A DNA stretch of 64,000 nucleotides. Origin: Roseovarius sp. SCSIO 43702. GTDB taxonomy: Bacteria > Pseudomonadota > Alphaproteobacteria > Rhodobacterales > Rhodobacteraceae. Shown piece after piece: positions 49,835 to 58,126 of this stretch. Location of the stretch: positions 1,386,501-1,450,500 of the forward strand of contig NZ_CP080623.1 in the NCBI RefSeq assembly GCF_019599045.1, in the 5' to 3' direction. The notes below the pieces were generated by a model. The model was not told where the DNA came from and searched no databases. It worked only from the letters and a program-made list of their open reading frames with translations. The position numbers and the translations under genes were made by a program. The first letter of the stretch is position 1. Each line of letters begins with the position of its first letter.

Positions 49835-52754
49835 CCTCAACGACACCCTCCCGCCTGGCCTTGAGGCGCCGCGTTACGATCTCGACCTGATCGTCGAGCG
49901 CCTGCGCGAGACTGCCGCGCACTGGGTGCCCGACCTCTTCCCGCGCGGCCGCCGCTCCGGCGACGAGTGGCGCCTCGCCAATATCCGGGGCGACGCGCCC
50001 CGGAACACCGGTTCCTGCGTCATCACGCTGCGCGGCGCGCATGCCGGCGACTGGATCGATTTCGACGGCAACCAGGGCGGCGGGCCTATCAGCGCAATCA
50101 AGGAGGCGACCGGGCTCGACGGCCGTGCGTTGATCGCGCGGGCCGCCGAGATCGCCGGCGTCACGCCCGGCGCGCCCGAGCGGCGCGCACCAGCGACACC
50201 GCCGACGCCGAAGCGCGACGCCAGACAGGATATCGCGCATATTCTGTCCAGAGCCGAGCCGATCGCGGGCACGCCCGCCGCGGCCTATCTCGCAGGTCGT
50301 GCCCTTACGGCGCCTGCCGAAGCCGATCTGCTGTTTCATCCCGATCTGGCGCATTGGGCGACGAAGACGGGCTATGCCGCGCTGCTCGGGCAGGTGCGCG
50401 ATCGCAGCGGCGAGGTGATCGGGCTGCACCGCACCTACATCGTTGAAGACGACAACGAAGTGCGCAAGGCGCCGGTCTCGAACCCCAAGATGATGCTCGG
50501 GCGCATCGCCGGCGGTGCCGTGCGGCTCGCACCGCTCGGGACCGGTGACCGGCTGGCGCTGTCAGAAGGTATCGAGACCGGGCTCGCGGTCATGACCGCC
50601 TGTCCCGATCTGCCGGTCTGGGCGACGCTTTCCACCTCCGGCCTCGAACAGATCGATCTCCCGCCCGCGGCGCAGCGGGTGCTGATCCTAGCCGATCATG
50701 ATGCATCCGGGGCAGGACTGCGGGCCGCCGAAGCCTGCGCCCGCCGCCTGCGCGCGCAAGGGCTTGATGTCGCCATCGCCATACCGCCCGAAGAAGGCCA
50801 GGACTTTAATGACCTGCTGCTCAGCGACGGTCCCGCTGCCGTCGCGGCGCTGATCGCCGATGCGGAGGCCAGCACCGAGGCCGATACCGTCCTTCAGACC
50901 GGCCAGCATCGTCCGCTCAACTATCAGGGCTCAGGCGAGACCGTTCCGACCTTGCGGGCCGACGAGGGTGATCTGGGGCGCGCGGTGGCACAGGTCTGGA
51001 GCGTACTCATGGCCTCGAACCGCACGCCATGGGTGTTTCGCTTCGCCGGGCTGCCTACATGGGTCGTCCCGGACGATGAGGGCCGCCCGGTGGCTACCAT
51101 GCTCAATGAGGAACGCCTGCGCCACATGCTGGCGCGGCTCGCCCACTGGGTCCGCGAGAATGCCAAGGGTGAACTGCTGCCGGCGCCGCCCCCCTTGCCG
51201 GTGGTCAAGTCGGTCCTCGCGACGCCCGACCCGGCACTGCCGGTGCTGACAGGCATCGTCAACACGCCGGTCTTCGGCCGCTCCGGCACGCTGATCACGA
51301 CGCCCGGCTACCACCCTGATGCTCGGCTGCTCTACATTCCGGCACCGGGGTTCAGCGTTCCGAACATCCCGGCCAAGCCCTCACAGGCGGAGATCGACGC
51401 GGCGCGCACCCTGATCTGCGAGGACCTCTTTGGCGATTTCCCGTTCACCAGCGAGGCCGAGCGCGCCCATGTGGTGGCGCTCCTGCTGCTCGGCTTCCTG
51501 CGCGGCATGATCGACGGGCCGACACCGCTGCACCTCATCGAAAAGCCGACGCCCGGCACCGGAGCCACGCTGATGGTCGATGCCGTGGCCACGATACTCA
51601 CCGGCACGGGTGCCAGCGTGATGACCGAGGGGCGCGATGACGAGGAATGGCGCAAGCGCGTCACCGCCAAGCTGCGCCAGATCCCTTCGATCATCCTGAT
51701 CGACAACCTGCGCGCCAAGCTTGACAGCTCGGCCGTCGCGGCCGCGCTGACGGCTCCCTTCTGGGAGGATCGTGTTCTGGGCGCCTCGGAAATGACCCGG
51801 CTGCCGATCCGCTGTCTCTGGATCGCGACCGGCAACAATCCCGAGTTCTCCAATGAGATGGCTCGCCGACTGGTGCGCATTCGGCTCGATCCTCACGAGG
51901 AGCGCCCCTGGCAGCGTACCGGCTTCCGCCATCCCGATCTGATGACATGGGTGCGTGCTAACCGCCCCCGGCTGGTCGTCGCCTGCCTGACGCTCTGTCA
52001 GGCCTGGGTCGCCGCAGGAAAGCCGCGGGGCAGCAAGACCATCGGCTCCTATGAGAACTGGGCCCAAGTGATCGGCGGCGTGCTCGAGACCGCCGGCATT
52101 CCCGGCTTCCTCGGCAATCTCGAGGACATGATGGAAGCCTCCGACAGCGAGGGCGCGGGCTGGAGCGCCTTCATCGCCGCCTGGTGGGACCGGTTCGGGA
52201 CCGCCGAGGTGGGCGCGGCCGACCTCTTCGACGTGGCCCTGTTCTGCGATCCTGCGCCCCCCATTACCGGCCACACGGACCGCGCGCAGAAGACCAGCTT
52301 CGGGATCGCCATCAAGAAGATGCGGGATCGCGTGTTCAAGGTGAGCGATCTGACGCTCAGGCTGGCGCAGGCGGGCACGTTTCGGAGGGCGGTCAAATGG
52401 CAGCTGAAGGTCTCGGAGCAACCGTCGCGTCCGCAATCGGGCTCGCGAGGGTCTGATACGTGTGAACCTCCGAGCGCGGGTGTGAACCTCCAAAACCGAG
52501 GTTCACACGATCAAACCTTTGATCGGACTGGCAAATGTGAACCTTGTGAACCTTGTGAACCTCTCCCAACCCTTACGCACGCGCGCGCACACGCACATGC
52601 GAAGGATGATGCCGGAAAAGGTTCACAAGGTTCGCGAGGTTCACAAAGCCCTGCGAATTCAGAGCCTTGTCAGTGTGAACCTCCTTGTGAACCTCCTGCG
52701 GCAGGTTCCCGAGGTTCACCCGTCCCCGATTGGCTGAGGGAGCTCGATCCATGA
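49827..52754 (+). CDS. Toprim-type primase fused to ATPase-like domain (replication protein)
   Basis: 975 aa. Starts at TTG 49827, overlapping the helicase stop. Residues ~1-110 are an N-terminal DNA-binding/zinc-free part (GDWIDFDGNQGGGPISAIKE). Toprim is near 245-330, with LSEGIETGLAV and LILADHDASGAGLRAA as its catalytic acidic residues. From ~570 an ATPase-like section follows (GTGATLMVDAVATILTGTGA, IILIDNLRAKLDSSAVAAAL, LWIATGNNPEFSNEMARR) with a weak Walker A. The last ~100 codons are made of the 9-mer repeat array and encode repetitive CEPCEPCEP and GSQGSRGSQ runs. Takes the place of the P4-type primase of element 1. Confidence 0.88.
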   Translation: MLDLNDTLPPGLEAPRYDLDLIVERLRETAAHWVPDLFPRGRRSGDEWRLANIRGDAPRNTGSCVITLRGAHAGDWIDFDGNQGGGPISAIKEATGLDGRALIARAAEIAGVTPGAPERRAPATPPTPKRDARQDIAHILSRAEPIAGTPAAAYLAGRALTAPAEADLLFHPDLAHWATKTGYAALLGQVRDRSGEVIGLHRTYIVEDDNEVRKAPVSNPKMMLGRIAGGAVRLAPLGTGDRLALSEGIETGLAVMTACPDLPVWATLSTSGLEQIDLPPAAQRVLILADHDASGAGLRAAEACARRLRAQGLDVAIAIPPEEGQDFNDLLLSDGPAAVAALIADAEASTEADTVLQTGQHRPLNYQGSGETVPTLRADEGDLGRAVAQVWSVLMASNRTPWVFRFAGLPTWVVPDDEGRPVATMLNEERLRHMLARLAHWVRENAKGELLPAPPPLPVVKSVLATPDPALPVLTGIVNTPVFGRSGTLITTPGYHPDARLLYIPAPGFSVPNIPAKPSQAEIDAARTLICEDLFGDFPFTSEAERAHVVALLLLGFLRGMIDGPTPLHLIEKPTPGTGATLMVDAVATILTGTGASVMTEGRDDEEWRKRVTAKLRQIPSIILIDNLRAKLDSSAVAAALTAPFWEDRVLGASEMTRLPIRCLWIATGNNPEFSNEMARRLVRIRLDPHEERPWQRTGFRHPDLMTWVRANRPRLVVACLTLCQAWVAAGKPRGSKTIGSYENWAQVIGGVLETAGIPGFLGNLEDMMEASDSEGAGWSAFIAAWWDRFGTAEVGAADLFDVALFCDPAPPITGHTDRAQKTSFGIAIKKMRDRVFKVSDLTLRLAQAGTFRRAVKWQLKVSEQPSRPQSGSRGSDTCEPPSAGVNLQNRGSHDQTFDRTGKCEPCEPCEPLPTLTHARAHAHAKDDAGKGSQGSRGSQSPANSEPCQCEPPCEPPAAGSRGSPVPDWLRELDP
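52461..52720. repeat. Origin-like array: TGTGAACCT 9-mers around an alternating Pu/Py tract (element 2)
   Basis: Direct TGTGAACCT copies lie at 52461, 52481, 52536, 52545 and 52554 (the last three tandem), and at 52674 and 52686. Inverted AGGTTCACA copies lie at 52499, 52619 and 52637, with a degenerate one between the last two (52628) and two weaker ones at 52703 and 52712. Between the tandem blocks is a 28-base perfect purine-pyrimidine alternation (52574-52601). Lies within the 3' end of the primase gene. Same plan as 11109-11214 with a different word; a replication origin or initiator-binding array is inferred. Confidence 0.72.
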
Positions 52755-52810
52755 GCCCCGCACGCCCCGCCCATCACCCCATCGAGCACCAACCCGGAAA
52801 GGAGCCCATC

Positions 52811-53329
52811 ATGGCCCACGCATCTCTCAACCCGACCCCCATGAGCGCCCCGTTCCCTGGCGTGCCTGTCATCCTCGCCCTCGACCTCGGCACCACCACC
52901 GGGTGGGCGCTGCATGGCCATGACGGTCTGATCACGAGCGGCACCGTGTCGTTCCGCCCTGGTCGCTTCGACGGCGGTGGCATGCGGTATCTGAGGCTCA
53001 CAAACTGGCTGAGCGAGATTGACCGACTGTCCGGGCCGATCGAGGCCATCTGGTTTGAGGAAGTGCGCCGCCATGCCGGGACCGACGCGGCCCACGTCTA
53101 TGGCGGTCTGATGGCCACGCTGACCGCGTGGGCCGAGTTGCGTGGCGTGCCCTACGAGGGCGTGCCGGTCGGCACCATCAAGCGGTTCGCCACCGGAAAG
53201 GGCAACGCCAACAAGGACGCCATGATCGCCGCCACCCGGGACCGAGGGTTTAACCCCGTCGACGATAATGAGGCTGACGCGATCGCCATCCTGCTCTGGG
53301 CGATTGAAACCCGGGGAGGTGTCGCATGA
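52811..53329 (+). CDS. RuvC-like Holliday junction resolvase (element 2)
   Basis: 172 aa from the ATG at 52811, preferred for its AAAGGAG seven bases upstream; an ATG at 52751 overlaps the primase stop and would add 20 residues. Motifs: VILALDLGTTTGWALHGHDG, IWFEEVRRHAGTDAAHVYGG, VGTIKRFATGKGNANKDA and DDNEADAIAILLWAIE. Nearly identical core to the resolvase at 11089-11718, although the primases beside them are unrelated. Confidence 0.88.
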   Translation: MAHASLNPTPMSAPFPGVPVILALDLGTTTGWALHGHDGLITSGTVSFRPGRFDGGGMRYLRLTNWLSEIDRLSGPIEAIWFEEVRRHAGTDAAHVYGGLMATLTAWAELRGVPYEGVPVGTIKRFATGKGNANKDAMIAATRDRGFNPVDDNEADAIAILLWAIETRGGVA

Positions 53330-53709
53330 GACGGCAGGAGTCCTGGACCGCTGATGACGTCGCTGATCATTTCGAGGAGGCGTTCCGCACCCTGCGCAAG
53401 CTGCCGCCGGTGAAGGTGCAGGGCTACTTCAGCGCCTGGCCCAATATCGTGCGGACCAGCCGCGAAATCGCGGCAATGGAGCCGCAGCCCATGCGGGTCA
53501 GGCCATCACCCTCTGCCATCACGCGGCTCGAGCGAACCTTCGATTGGGTGCTCTGGATCGAGGAGGCCGAGCGCAAGCTGATTTGGTCTCGCGCGGCCCG
53601 CGTGCCGTGGAAACAGATCAGCGGCGAGCTGGGATGCGATCGCACCACCGCGTGGCGGCGCTGGCAGCTGGCGCTCACCAAGATCGCGGCGCGGCTGAAT
53701 GCAGCGTGA
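53326..53709 (+). CDS. DUF6362-like helix-turn-helix protein (element 2)
   Basis: 127 aa, differing from 11905-12288 only in the first residues (RRQESWTADDVADHFEEAF against ADPKTWTAGHVADHFEEAF). The ATG overlaps the resolvase stop by four bases; element 1 has a 65-aa gene inserted there. C-terminal helix-turn-helix as in the copy. Followed by the same operator-like region. Confidence 0.75.
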   Translation: MRRQESWTADDVADHFEEAFRTLRKLPPVKVQGYFSAWPNIVRTSREIAAMEPQPMRVRPSPSAITRLERTFDWVLWIEEAERKLIWSRAARVPWKQISGELGCDRTTAWRRWQLALTKIAARLNAA

Positions 53710-53713
53710 TTCC

Positions 53714-53766
53714 AAAGTGTTGCAACACTTTTGTGTTCGACACATGCAACAGATTGGTGCTATAAA
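53714..53766 (+). promoter_or_regulatory. Late-operon promoter/operator with 18-bp palindrome (element 2)
   Basis: AAAGTGTTGCAACACTTT at 53714-53731, TGTGT-TCG-ACACA at 53732-53744 and TATAAA at 53761-53766, base for base as in element 1 at 12293-12345 except one or two changes in the spacer. No gene in 53710-53839. Such non-coding conservation supports function. Confidence 0.6.
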
Positions 53767-53839
53767 CAGGATATGATCGGGAGACGAGCGTCAAGAACGC
53801 CCCGGTCGTTTTCCATCCCTTTCGTTCCCGCGAGGCACC

Positions 53840-54178
53840 ATGGCTGTTCGCACGCCCATCCATCGCCCGGCGGGGCGACGCGACAAACGTGAGGCCGACC
53901 GGGATTACGCCCGCAAGCGCGATCCGGCTGTGCTTGCGCTTTACGCATCCACCCGCTGGAAGCGTGCCCGGAAACTCTTCCTGGCCCAGCATCCGCTCTG
54001 CGCCGAATGCCGGCGCCAGGGGCGCGTGAGCGCCGCCAACACCGTCGATCATGTCATCCCGCACCGCGGTGATCTGGATCGGTTCTGGGACCAGGACGGA
54101 TGGCAGCCGCTCTGTGCCAGCTGTCACAGTCGCAAGACCGCCGCCGAGGATGGCGGCTTCGGCAACAAGCGGCGCTGA
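53840..54178 (+). CDS. Phage HNH endonuclease (element 2)
   Basis: 112 aa, near-identical to 12419-12757 (CAECRRQGRVSAANTVDHVI, PLCASCHSRKTAAEDGGFGN). The first gene of the late operon, 131 bases after the DUF6362-like gene. The spacer after it (54179-54286) repeats the CCCCCGGGGG palindrome and the CGGTTT-GATTACA-AAACCG hairpin. Confidence 0.9.
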   Translation: MAVRTPIHRPAGRRDKREADRDYARKRDPAVLALYASTRWKRARKLFLAQHPLCAECRRQGRVSAANTVDHVIPHRGDLDRFWDQDGWQPLCASCHSRKTAAEDGGFGNKRR

Positions 54179-54286
54179 CGCCGGCCACCTCCCCCGGGGG
54201 GCAAATCTCTGGGCGGTTTGATTACAAAACCGGGCGCCAAGCTTTCTGTATCCGTGGCCAAAATGGCGAGGGGGGGGTAGCGGCCC

Positions 54287-55657
54287 ATGAAACAAGGAAA
54301 CACAGCCGTGTCCGATTGCGAACTGGCCATTGAATACCGCGCGCTCGATGATCTCGTGCCCTATGCGCGCAACGCCCGCACGCATTCCGAGGCACAGCTT
54401 GCCGAGATCGCGGGCTCGATCCGGGAGTTCGGGTTCACCAACCCGGTGCTGATTGCGGAGGACGGCACGCTGATCGCGGGCCATGGCCGGGTGCTGGCGG
54501 CGCGCTTGCTTGGGATGGAGACCGTGCCGAGCATTGTGTTGATCGGCTTGTCCGAGAGCCAGCGCCGGGCGCTGGTGCTGGCGGATAACCGCATCGCGCT
54601 GAATGCCGGCTGGGATGAAAGCCTGCTGGCGCTGGAACTCAGCGATCTGAAAGAGGCCGGGTTCGATCTCGGGATCATGGGGTTCGAGGACGGCGAACTC
54701 GACCGGCTTCTGTCGGGGACGGACGAGGACGACGCCTCAACCGCGCCGAGCGTGATCCCGGAGCCGCCGCGCAATCCGGTCTCGCGCACGGGCGATCTCT
54801 GGGTGCTTGGGGACCATCGGCTGCTTTGCGGCGACAGCACAAGCGAGACGGATGTGCGCCGCCTTATGAACGGCGAACGGGCCATCCTGTTCGCGACAGA
54901 TCCGCCCTATCTGGTGGATTACGACGGCTCGAACCACCCGACACGCAACAAGGATTGGTCGCAGTCTTACGGCACCACATGGGACGATAGCAGCCAAGGC
55001 GCCGATCTCTATGACGGTTTCATCGCAGCGGCCGTGACCGAGGCCGTCACCGAGGACGCCGCCTGGTATTGCTGGCACGCCTCGCGCCGCCAAGCGATGC
55101 TCGAGGAATGCTGGGAGAAAGCCGGGGCCTTTGTCCATCAGCAGATCATCTGGGTAAAAGAGCGCGGGGTGCTGACCCGCTCGCACTATCTCTGGAGGCA
55201 CGAGCCCTGCCTGATGGGCTGGCGCCGCCCGAACCGACCGCCCAAGGTGGCCGATGAAACGCTGGCCTCGACCTGGGAGATGCCCAGCTTCACCAAGGAG
55301 GAGCGGCCGGACCATCCGACGCCGAAACCGCTGGATGCGTTCGGGATCCCGATGCGCCAGCATGTGGCGCGGGGCGGCCTCTGCTATGAGCCCTTCGCAG
55401 GCTCCGGCTCGCAGATCATGGCGGGCGAGGCCAACAACCGACGCGTGAATGCGATGGAGATCAGCCCGGCCTATATCGATGTCTGCATTGAGCGTTGGCA
55501 GGCTGAGACTGGGCGCGAGGCAATCCTCGAAGGCGATGGCCGGACCTTTGTCGAGGTGCAGGCGGAGCGGCTGGGGGACAGAAACGCGCCCGCCAAAATA
55601 ACGCAGGACAAGCCAGCCGCGCAGAAGCCCAGCCGCAAGCGGAAGGCCGCGGTATGA
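54287..55657 (+). CDS. ParB-domain DNA methyltransferase (element 2)
   Basis: 456 aa. Same layout as 12864-14192: ParB-like domain (LVPYARNARTHSEAQLAEIA, GHGRVLAARLLGMETVPSIV), catalytic TDPPYLVDYDGSNH, SAM motif CYEPFAGSGSQIMAGEAN. The C-terminal tail is different and longer (DKPAAQKPSRKRKAAV, basic). Its stop overlaps the next gene by four bases, which is the original junction before the cassette entered element 1. Confidence 0.93.
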   Translation: MKQGNTAVSDCELAIEYRALDDLVPYARNARTHSEAQLAEIAGSIREFGFTNPVLIAEDGTLIAGHGRVLAARLLGMETVPSIVLIGLSESQRRALVLADNRIALNAGWDESLLALELSDLKEAGFDLGIMGFEDGELDRLLSGTDEDDASTAPSVIPEPPRNPVSRTGDLWVLGDHRLLCGDSTSETDVRRLMNGERAILFATDPPYLVDYDGSNHPTRNKDWSQSYGTTWDDSSQGADLYDGFIAAAVTEAVTEDAAWYCWHASRRQAMLEECWEKAGAFVHQQIIWVKERGVLTRSHYLWRHEPCLMGWRRPNRPPKVADETLASTWEMPSFTKEERPDHPTPKPLDAFGIPMRQHVARGGLCYEPFAGSGSQIMAGEANNRRVNAMEISPAYIDVCIERWQAETGREAILEGDGRTFVEVQAERLGDRNAPAKITQDKPAAQKPSRKRKAAV

Positions 55658-55881
55658 AGCAATCGCGCGCCATGTCCTTGGTCGAGGCCATCGCCAATGT
55701 CATCGTCGGCTACGGCTTCGCGGTCGTGACGCAGATCCTGATCTTCCCGATCTTCGGGTTGCACACGACGCTGGCGCAGAACCTGCAGATGGGCGGAGTG
55801 TTCACGCTGGTGAGCATTGCCCGGTCCTTTGCGCTCCGGCGTGTATTCGAGACAATCCGGATCCACAGCGAAAGGATCTGA
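55654..55881 (+). CDS. Small membrane protein (75 aa, DUF7220-like, element 2)
   Basis: MKQSRAMSLVEAIANVIVGY, hydrophobic VVTQILIFPIFGL and a second hydrophobic stretch (GGVFTLVSIARSFAL). Near-identical to 15886-16116. ATGA overlap with the methyltransferase fixes the start in both copies. Role unknown. Confidence 0.78.
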   Translation: MKQSRAMSLVEAIANVIVGYGFAVVTQILIFPIFGLHTTLAQNLQMGGVFTLVSIARSFALRRVFETIRIHSERI

Positions 55882-55899
55882 TACCTATGGAGACCTGAC

Positions 55900-56370
55900 A
55901 TGGCGGGCCGTAAACCGCTGCCGACACAGCTGAAACTGGTCAAGGGAACGGCGCGACCGCATCGGATGAACCCTGACGAGCCAAGGCCAGAGGTAGCAAC
56001 ACCGCCACCGCCCGATCATCTTGATGAAGCGGCTGCGGCAAAGTTCACCGAAATGGCCGCGCTGCTGGCCCGGCATGGGGTAATGAGCGAACTCGATGTG
56101 AGCGCGCTGGCCCGCTACGTCGTGGTTTGGCGGCGCTGGCTTGAGGCCGAAGAGGAGGTAAAACGCCGCGGTCCGGTGGTCAAGACCGTTGCGGGCAACA
56201 TCATCCAGAACCCGTTTCTGGCTGTGGCCAACCGATGCATGGCGCAAATGGGCCAGATCGAGAGCGAATTCGGGCTTACGCCGTCCAGTCGGACGCGGGT
56301 GCGCATGGCGGAACCTGCCGAGACGCGTGATCCGTTTGAGGATTATCTGAACCGTGGCCAAAAATCCTAA
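55900..56370 (+). CDS. terS: Terminase small subunit, P27 family (element 2)
   Basis: 156 aa. MAGRKPLPTQLKLVKGTARP opening and the same helical core as 16132-16602, with a handful of substitutions. The preceding bases (TATGGAGACCTGAC) are also shared. Overlaps TerL by 17 bases. Confidence 0.95.
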   Translation: MAGRKPLPTQLKLVKGTARPHRMNPDEPRPEVATPPPPDHLDEAAAAKFTEMAALLARHGVMSELDVSALARYVVVWRRWLEAEEEVKRRGPVVKTVAGNIIQNPFLAVANRCMAQMGQIESEFGLTPSSRTRVRMAEPAETRDPFEDYLNRGQKS

Positions 56371-58114
56371 AGCAAAGCGCCCGGTCTGCCCGGTTAACGC
56401 GTATGCGCGCGGTGTGGTTGGCGGCAAGATCATCGCGGGGCGGCTGGTACAGCTCTCCTGCGCACGCCACTTGGCCGATCTCAAATCTGGCGCGGCGCGT
56501 GGTCTCCTCTGGGACAGCGCGGCCGCGTTACACGCGATCGAGTTCTTCAGCCATCTGCGCCACTCGACCGGGGAATGGGCGGGCGAGCCCTTCGTGCTGC
56601 AGCCCTGGCAGGAGTTTGTGGTGGGATCGATGTTCGGCTGGAAGCGCAAGTCTGGCCTGCGCCGGTTCCGCACCGCCTATGTCGAGGTCGCCCGCAAGAA
56701 CGGTAAATCGGCCCTGTTGGCGGGTATCGCGCTCTATGCGCTGGTGGCCGATGGGGAGCCGGGCGCCCATGTCTATGCCGCTGCCACCACCCGCGATCAG
56801 GCGCGGATCGTGTTCGGTGAGGCCGAGCGCATGGTTGCGGCTAGCCCGGCGCTCTCAAGCCGGGTGACAAGGACGGTCAACAATCTCGCGGTGCTGCCGA
56901 CCGCGTCCTGGTTCCGGCCGCTCTCGGCGGATGCCAGCAAGATGGACGGGCTCAACGTGCATCTGGCCGCGGTGGACGAGGTGCATGAGCATCCCGGGCC
57001 GGAGATCATCCAGAAGCTCAACACCGCCACCGGTGCACGGCGTCAGCCGCTGATCGTCGAGATCACCACGGCGGGCTACGACCGCCACTCGGTCTGCCGC
57101 CAGCATCACGAGTTCTCGGTCAAGGCGCTGGAGGGCACGGTGCCGCATGAGACGGCCGACAGCTGGTTTGCCTATATCGCCACCATCGATGAGGGCGATA
57201 ACTGGACCGATGAGAGAGTCTGGGTGAAGGCCAACCCGAGCCTCGGCGTGACGGTGAAGATGGAGGATCTGAAGCGCCAGATCGACGAGGCGCGCGAAAT
57301 GCCCGCCCAGCAGAACGCGATCCGGCGTCTGCGGCTGAATGAATGGACCGAACAGGTCACCCGCTGGCTCGACATGGATGTCTGGGCCGAGGGCGGCCCA
57401 CCCACCGTGACCGATTGGCAGGTGGTGCGCGATGACCTTGCAGACTTGGAGCAAAAGCTGGCGGGGCGCGAATGCTATGGTGGGTTGGATCTGGCGCGGG
57501 TCAATGATCTCTCGGCCTTTGTGCTGTTGTTCCCGCCCACCGGGGATCCGGCCCTCGGGGCCTTGGCGGATAAATGGATCACTCTCTGCCGGTTCTGGGT
57601 GCCGGAGGAGGATATTCTGCGCCGGGGTAAGCGCGATCGGGTGCCTTACGCCACATGGCGCGACCAAGGCTTCCTGACCGCCACCCCTGGCAATGCCACT
57701 GATTTCGCCTTCGTCGAGGCAGAGATCATCGATCTCTCTGCGCGCTTTGATCTGCGCGAGCTGGCCTATGACCGCACCTTCGCAGGCGAGATCGTCCAGC
57801 ATCTACAAGATGAGGGGCTGAACCTGGTGCAGTTTGGACAGGGCTTTTTGAGCATGGCCGCACCGACGGCAGAACTGGAGCGGCTGTCGGTGTCGCGCAT
57901 GCTCTGGCATGGCGGCCATCCGGTGCTGCGCTGGAATGCCTCCAATGTTGCCGTGCGCCACGATCCGGCGGGCAATATCAAGCCGGATAAGGAGCGCTCC
58001 AGCGAGCGTATCGATGGCATCGTCGCCACCTGCAACGCCCTGGGGCGCGCGCTGCTGCGCGACATCAATGCCGGCCGCTCGGTCTATGACAATCGCGGCA
58101 TCCTGATCCTTTAG
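56354..58114 (+). CDS. terL: Terminase large subunit (element 2)
   Basis: 586 aa, nearly identical to 16586-18346: VEVARKNGKSALLAG, VHLAAVDEVHEHPG, CYGGLDLARVNDLSAFVLLF and the C-terminal NIKPDKERSSERIDGIVA. The same packaging motor in both elements implies they could package by the same site rule. Confidence 0.96.
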   Translation: MAKNPKAKRPVCPVNAYARGVVGGKIIAGRLVQLSCARHLADLKSGAARGLLWDSAAALHAIEFFSHLRHSTGEWAGEPFVLQPWQEFVVGSMFGWKRKSGLRRFRTAYVEVARKNGKSALLAGIALYALVADGEPGAHVYAAATTRDQARIVFGEAERMVAASPALSSRVTRTVNNLAVLPTASWFRPLSADASKMDGLNVHLAAVDEVHEHPGPEIIQKLNTATGARRQPLIVEITTAGYDRHSVCRQHHEFSVKALEGTVPHETADSWFAYIATIDEGDNWTDERVWVKANPSLGVTVKMEDLKRQIDEAREMPAQQNAIRRLRLNEWTEQVTRWLDMDVWAEGGPPTVTDWQVVRDDLADLEQKLAGRECYGGLDLARVNDLSAFVLLFPPTGDPALGALADKWITLCRFWVPEEDILRRGKRDRVPYATWRDQGFLTATPGNATDFAFVEAEIIDLSARFDLRELAYDRTFAGEIVQHLQDEGLNLVQFGQGFLSMAAPTAELERLSVSRMLWHGGHPVLRWNASNVAVRHDPAGNIKPDKERSSERIDGIVATCNALGRALLRDINAGRSVYDNRGILIL

Positions 58115-58126
58115 GAGCAACGCCCC

